The notes under the pieces were generated by a model. The model was not told where the DNA came from, made no database searches, and saw only the letters and a list, made by a program, of their open reading frames with translations. The translations under genes and the position numbers were made by a program. Of a stretch of DNA of 10,268 bases, positions 7,261-10,268 are shown piece by piece; within the stretch, counting starts at the first letter, position 1; every line of letters begins with the position of its first letter. The stretch is from Phycisphaerales bacterium UBA7708. GTDB lineage: Bacteria; Planctomycetota; Phycisphaerae; Sedimentisphaerales; Anaerohalosphaeraceae. The stretch lies in assembly GCA_002482415.1 (NCBI GenBank), contig DLFY01000326.1, forward strand, positions 1-10,268, written 5' to 3'.

Positions 7261-7467
7261 ATATACCCAATGGGTATGAGTGTTCCGCGGCGGCCACGGG
7301 CCGCTTATATGCCGCGAGTGTTCACGGGGTCAAGTCACCCTACATAGCCGCGGTGGTAATGCTGTTGCTGGTAGCTGGCGGCTGATAGCTCTTAAGCCGC
7401 GACGAACCGGAAAAATTCAAGTAGGAATCAGTATAAAAATAACCGCGAAGGAGGGGGCAATTTCAAA
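7261..7467. other. Structured intergenic interval, no supported gene
   Basis: About 200 bases between the K-like stop and the terminator. Seen here: a near-perfect palindrome ATACCCA-A-TGGGTAT (7263-7277); a GCGGCC/GGCCGC hairpin (7290-7304, three-base loop); a GCGGCT/AGCCGC hairpin (7378-7383 with 7395-7400); five CCGCG motifs (7285, 7312, 7348, 7397, 7443); a repeated GAGTGTTC (7278 and 7316); and AAGGAGG (7448-7454) without a usable start codon. A 23-codon ATG frame (7276-7347) is too short and unsupported. The interval could be a long 3' UTR, a small RNA ending at the 7468-7499 terminator, or a decayed gene. I do not recognise any riboswitch or known RNA family. Confidence 0.5.
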
Positions 7468-7499
7468 AAAAGCCGAAGGCCATGAGACCTTCGGCTTTT
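7468..7499. terminator. Bidirectional Rho-independent terminator
   Basis: AAAAGCCGAAGG (7468-7479) pairs perfectly with CCTTCGGCTTTT (7488-7499) around an eight-base loop. Read on the - strand the GC stem is followed by seven T residues (complement of 7465-7471), and it sits 23 bases past the stop of the thioredoxin-fusion gene. Read on the + strand it is followed by TTTTGTGTT and would end the pseudopilin transcript about 210 bases after its last stop. Placement between convergent genes fits a shared terminator. Confidence 0.9.
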
Positions 7500-7522
7500 G
7501 TGTTAAACGTAACAAGGTGAAA

Positions 7523-9838
7523 TTACTGCTTCATTATTTTCCCGAGCGCTGCATTGATGTCCGTCGGTTCATGGGTGCCAATCAGCACATCCCGAATGAC
7601 ACCGTCCGGATCGATAAATATCATCGTCGGAATGCTGGTAATCGCGTCAAAGGGCGCGGGCAGGTCATTGGAATACGAGACAATCGGATAATTGATGCCG
7701 GCCTTTTCGACAAACGGTTTCAGTTTGTCTTCGGATTCATTGGAAATCCCGACAATGACCAGCTTGTCGGCCTGATGCTGCTTTCGCAGGTCAATAATCA
7801 GCGGAATCATTTCTTTGCAGGGGGGGCACCAGGTCGCCCAGAAATCCAGAATAACCGGTTTGCCTTTGAGGCCGGATAATGCAATATCCTTGCCGGCCAA
7901 ATCCTTCATTTTCATTTCCGGAACAGCGGTGCCGATGGTTTTGAGCATCGGATCTTCATATTCCTCTTCACCTTCGCCCTGACCGCCGAAAGGAAGACCC
8001 TGACCGCCTTGCTGCGACTGCTGCATATAAAAAGCCATCTGCTTTTGCTGAATCTGCATAAAGGCCTGGACGATTTCGGACAGATGTTCTTTGGGTAATA
8101 CCATGACGCCGCGAATCTGGCCGGGTTCCACAAATCCCGCCGCAGACAGATTGCTGGTGGTTTTCGTTGAGACACCCTGCCAGAAATCAGGCATCTCCAT
8201 ACCGCTTCCGGCGGTGAACTGGCCGGCCATGTCCATGACGCCTTTCATCAGGCTCAGGACATTTGCCGACATGACAAATTCAGCATTGCCGCTGTCGGAA
8301 ATGGCATCAAGAGCGGTCTTGATTTCACCCGTGGCCGGGCCGGCTTTGGGATTATCAATCAACGCCTTGAGCTGGTTCATGGCGTCCGGGCCGAGGGTCA
8401 TCAGGAATCGGTCGGATGTTGTTGCCAGCGGATATTGCAGACCCTGTTTGCCGTACATGGACTCAATCACGCCGGATGCAGGGTCATCTCCCTTGAATTT
8501 GAACTGATACAATCCGATATCCGTGCCTTTATATTTTTCAACGGATGCTGCGTAGGAGAAATCCATCTCCAGGCCCATGGAAGCATACAGGGAATTAATC
8601 GGTTCAATAGTTTCTTTCTGCAGCTCATTGATGGCCTTGGCATCGGTAATCTGGATGATCTGGCTGAATTCAAAGGGAGGCGTTCCTGCTCGGTAAGAAA
8701 ATGTTCCGGCCGCTTCGTTACCGTAGGCGGCAAACCATTTGTTCATCAGCGACTTCATCTTTTCAAGCTGGGCTTTTTCCTGTTCGGGGGCATTTTTGGC
8801 GAACATATCAATAATCCGAACGCTCATCTGTTCCCACAGCGGCTTGTTAAACCGCATCAGGTATTTGACCGCACCCGGCCCGTTCAGATAGCCGGCGGTT
8901 TGCCAGGGTGTTCCGACAGTTGCTGCCGGTTTGAGCATGCCAGCCAGTTCTGATCCGGCCTTGGCTGAGAGGACCGTTTCTGCCTGGAGCGTCTTTGCCG
9001 AGGGGGTCAGAGACAGTGTCATCCAGTCCGCCTGCCCCGCAAAATATTGAAGCATTTCAAATACAGCCTCTAATTTCGGCTGCATGGCAGTTCCTGCCTC
9101 GCCGCCTGCCTGTTCGGAAACGGAAACCTGAACTTCCTGAATGCCTCGGTCAATGTAGTCTTTATACAGGGTGTAAATCTTGTCTATATTAACATAAGCC
9201 CATGCCGGCTGACTTTGTGAGGATTTTGCTTGGGTGGCGTTAAATCGTGAAGCAAGAGCGGCTTTTTTCTCTTTAATGAGTTTACTTGCTGCCAGAATGT
9301 CCTCTTTGTTCTCTTCGCGAGTAACAAGAAGATATTTCTTATCCGCCATAGGATATAAAATCAGGTTCCCAACTGGGGAATTCTCGACTTGCAGGGTATA
9401 AATACCAGCCGCATCCGGAGTTGACAGATTTTTATTGGCTTTAAGGAATTCGTCGGTTGTGGTTGTCGGCACCAGAAAGGAGATGAATAAATCCTTATTC
9501 GATGGATTGACTTGCATTGCGACCATGGCGATACTGCCTTGCATATCCAGCCCGGTCATCATTGGATCGCCGAAAATCCCGGCCACATACCCGGTTGCCA
9601 AAATCGAAAGCGATATCGGCATCGGGCTGGCCCCGGCAAGATACTGGTCTAACTGCCCCAGTGCCGTTTGAAAGCCATTGACTCTGACACAGATGGGACA
9701 ATCCGACGGCAGCAGCTCCAGCAGGGGGTCTTTTGCAAGAGCTGTTGGGGCATTTTCAGCCGCAAATCCTGCGATTCCAGACAGAAACAGCAGGGCTAAC
9801 AAGCCCAGTGATTTCCATTGACAACATTGTTTTCTCAT
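7523..9838 (-). CDS. Exported protein with C-terminal TlpA/ResA-type thioredoxin domain
   Basis: A 771-residue protein starting at ATG 9838-9836, behind a perfect Shine-Dalgarno. Residues 1-26 form a signal peptide (basic start, hydrophobic LGLLALLFLSGIAG, likely cut after GFA26), so it acts outside the cytoplasm. Residues about 35-590 form a long region resembling the loosely defined DUF3352-type exported proteins; I cannot name its function. A Gln/Gly-rich then acidic linker follows (about 595-629). Residues 638-771 are a TlpA/ResA-like thioredoxin domain: W670-C671-P-P-C674, cis-Pro after SI at P737, and FIDPDG at 741-746. Such domains reduce or exchange disulfides in exported proteins, for example in cytochrome c maturation. 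The only other cysteines of the mature protein form C47-P-I-C50. Convergent with the pseudopilin operon; 58 bases downstream of the phosphatase-like gene, possibly co-transcribed. The thioredoxin call is firm, the substrate unknown. Confidence 0.85.
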   Translation of the reverse strand: MRKQCCQWKSLGLLALLFLSGIAGFAAENAPTALAKDPLLELLPSDCPICVRVNGFQTALGQLDQYLAGASPMPISLSILATGYVAGIFGDPMMTGLDMQGSIAMVAMQVNPSNKDLFISFLVPTTTTDEFLKANKNLSTPDAAGIYTLQVENSPVGNLILYPMADKKYLLVTREENKEDILAASKLIKEKKAALASRFNATQAKSSQSQPAWAYVNIDKIYTLYKDYIDRGIQEVQVSVSEQAGGEAGTAMQPKLEAVFEMLQYFAGQADWMTLSLTPSAKTLQAETVLSAKAGSELAGMLKPAATVGTPWQTAGYLNGPGAVKYLMRFNKPLWEQMSVRIIDMFAKNAPEQEKAQLEKMKSLMNKWFAAYGNEAAGTFSYRAGTPPFEFSQIIQITDAKAINELQKETIEPINSLYASMGLEMDFSYAASVEKYKGTDIGLYQFKFKGDDPASGVIESMYGKQGLQYPLATTSDRFLMTLGPDAMNQLKALIDNPKAGPATGEIKTALDAISDSGNAEFVMSANVLSLMKGVMDMAGQFTAGSGMEMPDFWQGVSTKTTSNLSAAGFVEPGQIRGVMVLPKEHLSEIVQAFMQIQQKQMAFYMQQSQQGGQGLPFGGQGEGEEEYEDPMLKTIGTAVPEMKMKDLAGKDIALSGLKGKPVILDFWATWCPPCKEMIPLIIDLRKQHQADKLVIVGISNESEDKLKPFVEKAGINYPIVSYSNDLPAPFDAITSIPTMIFIDPDGVIRDVLIGTHEPTDINAALGKIMKQ

Positions 9839-9841
9839 GTG

Positions 9842-9851
9842 TTACCTCCTT
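9842..9851 (-). promoter_or_regulatory. Strong Shine-Dalgarno of the thioredoxin-fusion gene
   Basis: On the - strand the sequence reads AAGGAGGTAA, then CAC, then ATG at 9838: a full match to the anti-Shine-Dalgarno at good spacing, and much stronger than the sites of the pseudopilin genes. Four upstream bases, CCTC, can pair with its GAGG around a GAAG loop, a weak hairpin that might modulate access. Confidence 0.75.
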
Positions 9852-9896
9852 CGAGGAAAAAAGGTTATTATTTGTCGTTTTAATACAAGACGGTAT

Positions 9897-10268
9897 TTAC
9901 GAATTCGTTGTTTCAAAGATTCTTGCCAAATCGGGATAGATTTCGGGATTAGCGGCCAGTAGACGGAATCGCTCTGAGCGATAAGCATTCATGTCGATAG
10001 GAAATACCGCTTTCCCATCCAAAGTTGTAACAATGCCGCCGGCTTGCTGGATTAGAATCACCCCGGCCGCAATGTCCCACAGCCTTGCGGATACTGTAAA
10101 GGTCCCGATGATTGCTCCTTTGGCTAAGTAAGCCAGGTGCAGGGCGGTCGAGCCTACGCTTCGTGCTCGTGTCAGGCGGAGCATCTGATGGACTGCCGGT
10201 TCCACGGACTGGTCGAAGTGGCTGTCAAAGGCAAAACTGGATATTTTACTTATTTTATCATGGCTTAC
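9897..10268 (-). CDS. Inositol monophosphatase-family protein, C-terminal part
   Basis: The reading frame is open to the window edge (first residues VSHDKISK) and stops with TAA at 9899-9897, so the N-terminal half with the first metal-binding motifs lies outside. A GTG at 10205 is in frame but internal to the homology. ARLWDIAAGVILIQQAGG carries the second signature of the family, W-D-x-A-A-G, whose Asp binds the catalytic magnesium; GSTALHLAYLAKGAIIG upstream matches the G-S-x-A-x-x-L-x-x-x-A-x-G segment that packs on the active site. The family hydrolyses inositol phosphates or related small phosphates such as 3'-phosphoadenosine 5'-phosphate in the cytoplasm, and the visible part does not say which. 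The usual Glu before AGG is Gln here. It ends 58 bases before the thioredoxin-fusion start on the same strand. Confidence 0.85.
   Translation of the reverse strand, partial: VSHDKISKISSFAFDSHFDQSVEPAVHQMLRLTRARSVGSTALHLAYLAKGAIIGTFTVSARLWDIAAGVILIQQAGGIVTTLDGKAVFPIDMNAYRSERFRLLAANPEIYPDLARIFETTNS

Noticed and set aside
7276..7347. 23-codon ATG frame (MSVPRRPRAAYM...)
   Set aside because: Very short, no Shine-Dalgarno, overlaps the palindrome and the GC hairpin; no evidence that it is translated.
7320..7385. Hydrophobic reading (SPYIAAVVMLLLVAGG then stop) that looks like a membrane or signal segment
   Set aside because: No start codon in a sensible place and no continuation after the double stop; possibly the remnant of a lost gene, but unsupported.
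7280..7879. + strand reading frame of 199 codons
   Set aside because: It runs through the perfect terminator hairpin and is antisense to the conserved thioredoxin domain; its composition has no recognisable pattern.
9865..9888. Possible -35/-10 pair (TTGTAT and TAATAA on the - strand) upstream of the thioredoxin-fusion gene
   Set aside because: The spacer is only 12 bases, far from the usual 16-18; the gap is merely AT-rich and I cannot support a promoter.
1..10268. CRISPR array, tRNA, rRNA, insertion sequence or phage genes
   Set aside because: No regularly spaced repeats, transposase motifs, terminal inverted repeats or RNA-gene signatures were seen on either strand.

Overview
The window carries most of a type II secretion or type IV pilus-like pseudopilin operon on the + strand (positions 2-7260), a convergent gene block on the - strand (7523-10268), and a structured gene-free interval between them (7261-7522). 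The pseudopilins are unusually long and divergent, with Asp-rich GTxDD tails, a very large GspK-like protein and 'DADGDG' loops. Together with the exported beta-rich/thioredoxin fusion, this style suggests a Planctomycetota bacterium, perhaps of the Phycisphaerae. That is an inference from protein character only; no rRNA or other taxonomic marker is present.

Region 1 (2-7260) holds six co-directional genes in the classical order G-(second G)-H-I-J-K. The five with visible N-termini each have a short basic leader, a prepilin-peptidase-type cleavage site and one hydrophobic helix; four of them carry Glu at +5, and the GspK-like protein lacks it, as usual for that family. The first gene is cut by the window start and is a paralog of the second. 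The two GspG-like genes are followed by short gaps containing RNA hairpins, whereas the H, I and J genes are followed by gaps of only 2-26 bases. The products would form a pseudopilus: a main fibre of G-like subunits and an H/I/J/K-like tip. The assembly ATPase, platform protein and prepilin peptidase are not in the window.

Region 2 (7261-7522) has no convincing gene. It contains several short inverted repeats, five copies of a CCGCG motif, a Shine-Dalgarno-like AAGGAGG with no usable start codon, and a strong bidirectional terminator at 7468-7499 that serves both converging transcription units.

Region 3 (7523-10268, - strand) encodes a 771-residue exported protein with a C-terminal TlpA/ResA-type thioredoxin domain (WCPPC), preceded by a long domain I cannot firmly name. 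It is read from a perfect Shine-Dalgarno. Upstream of it lies the 3' part of an inositol monophosphatase-family gene that continues beyond the window. Nothing in the sequence ties this pair functionally to the pseudopilin operon.

I do not see a clear-cut new defence or mobile system. The points most worth a second look are the thioredoxin fusion whose only mature cysteines form two CxxC pairs, the tandem GspG-like paralogs with hairpins behind each, the 994-residue GspK-like protein, and the structured 7261-7467 interval.
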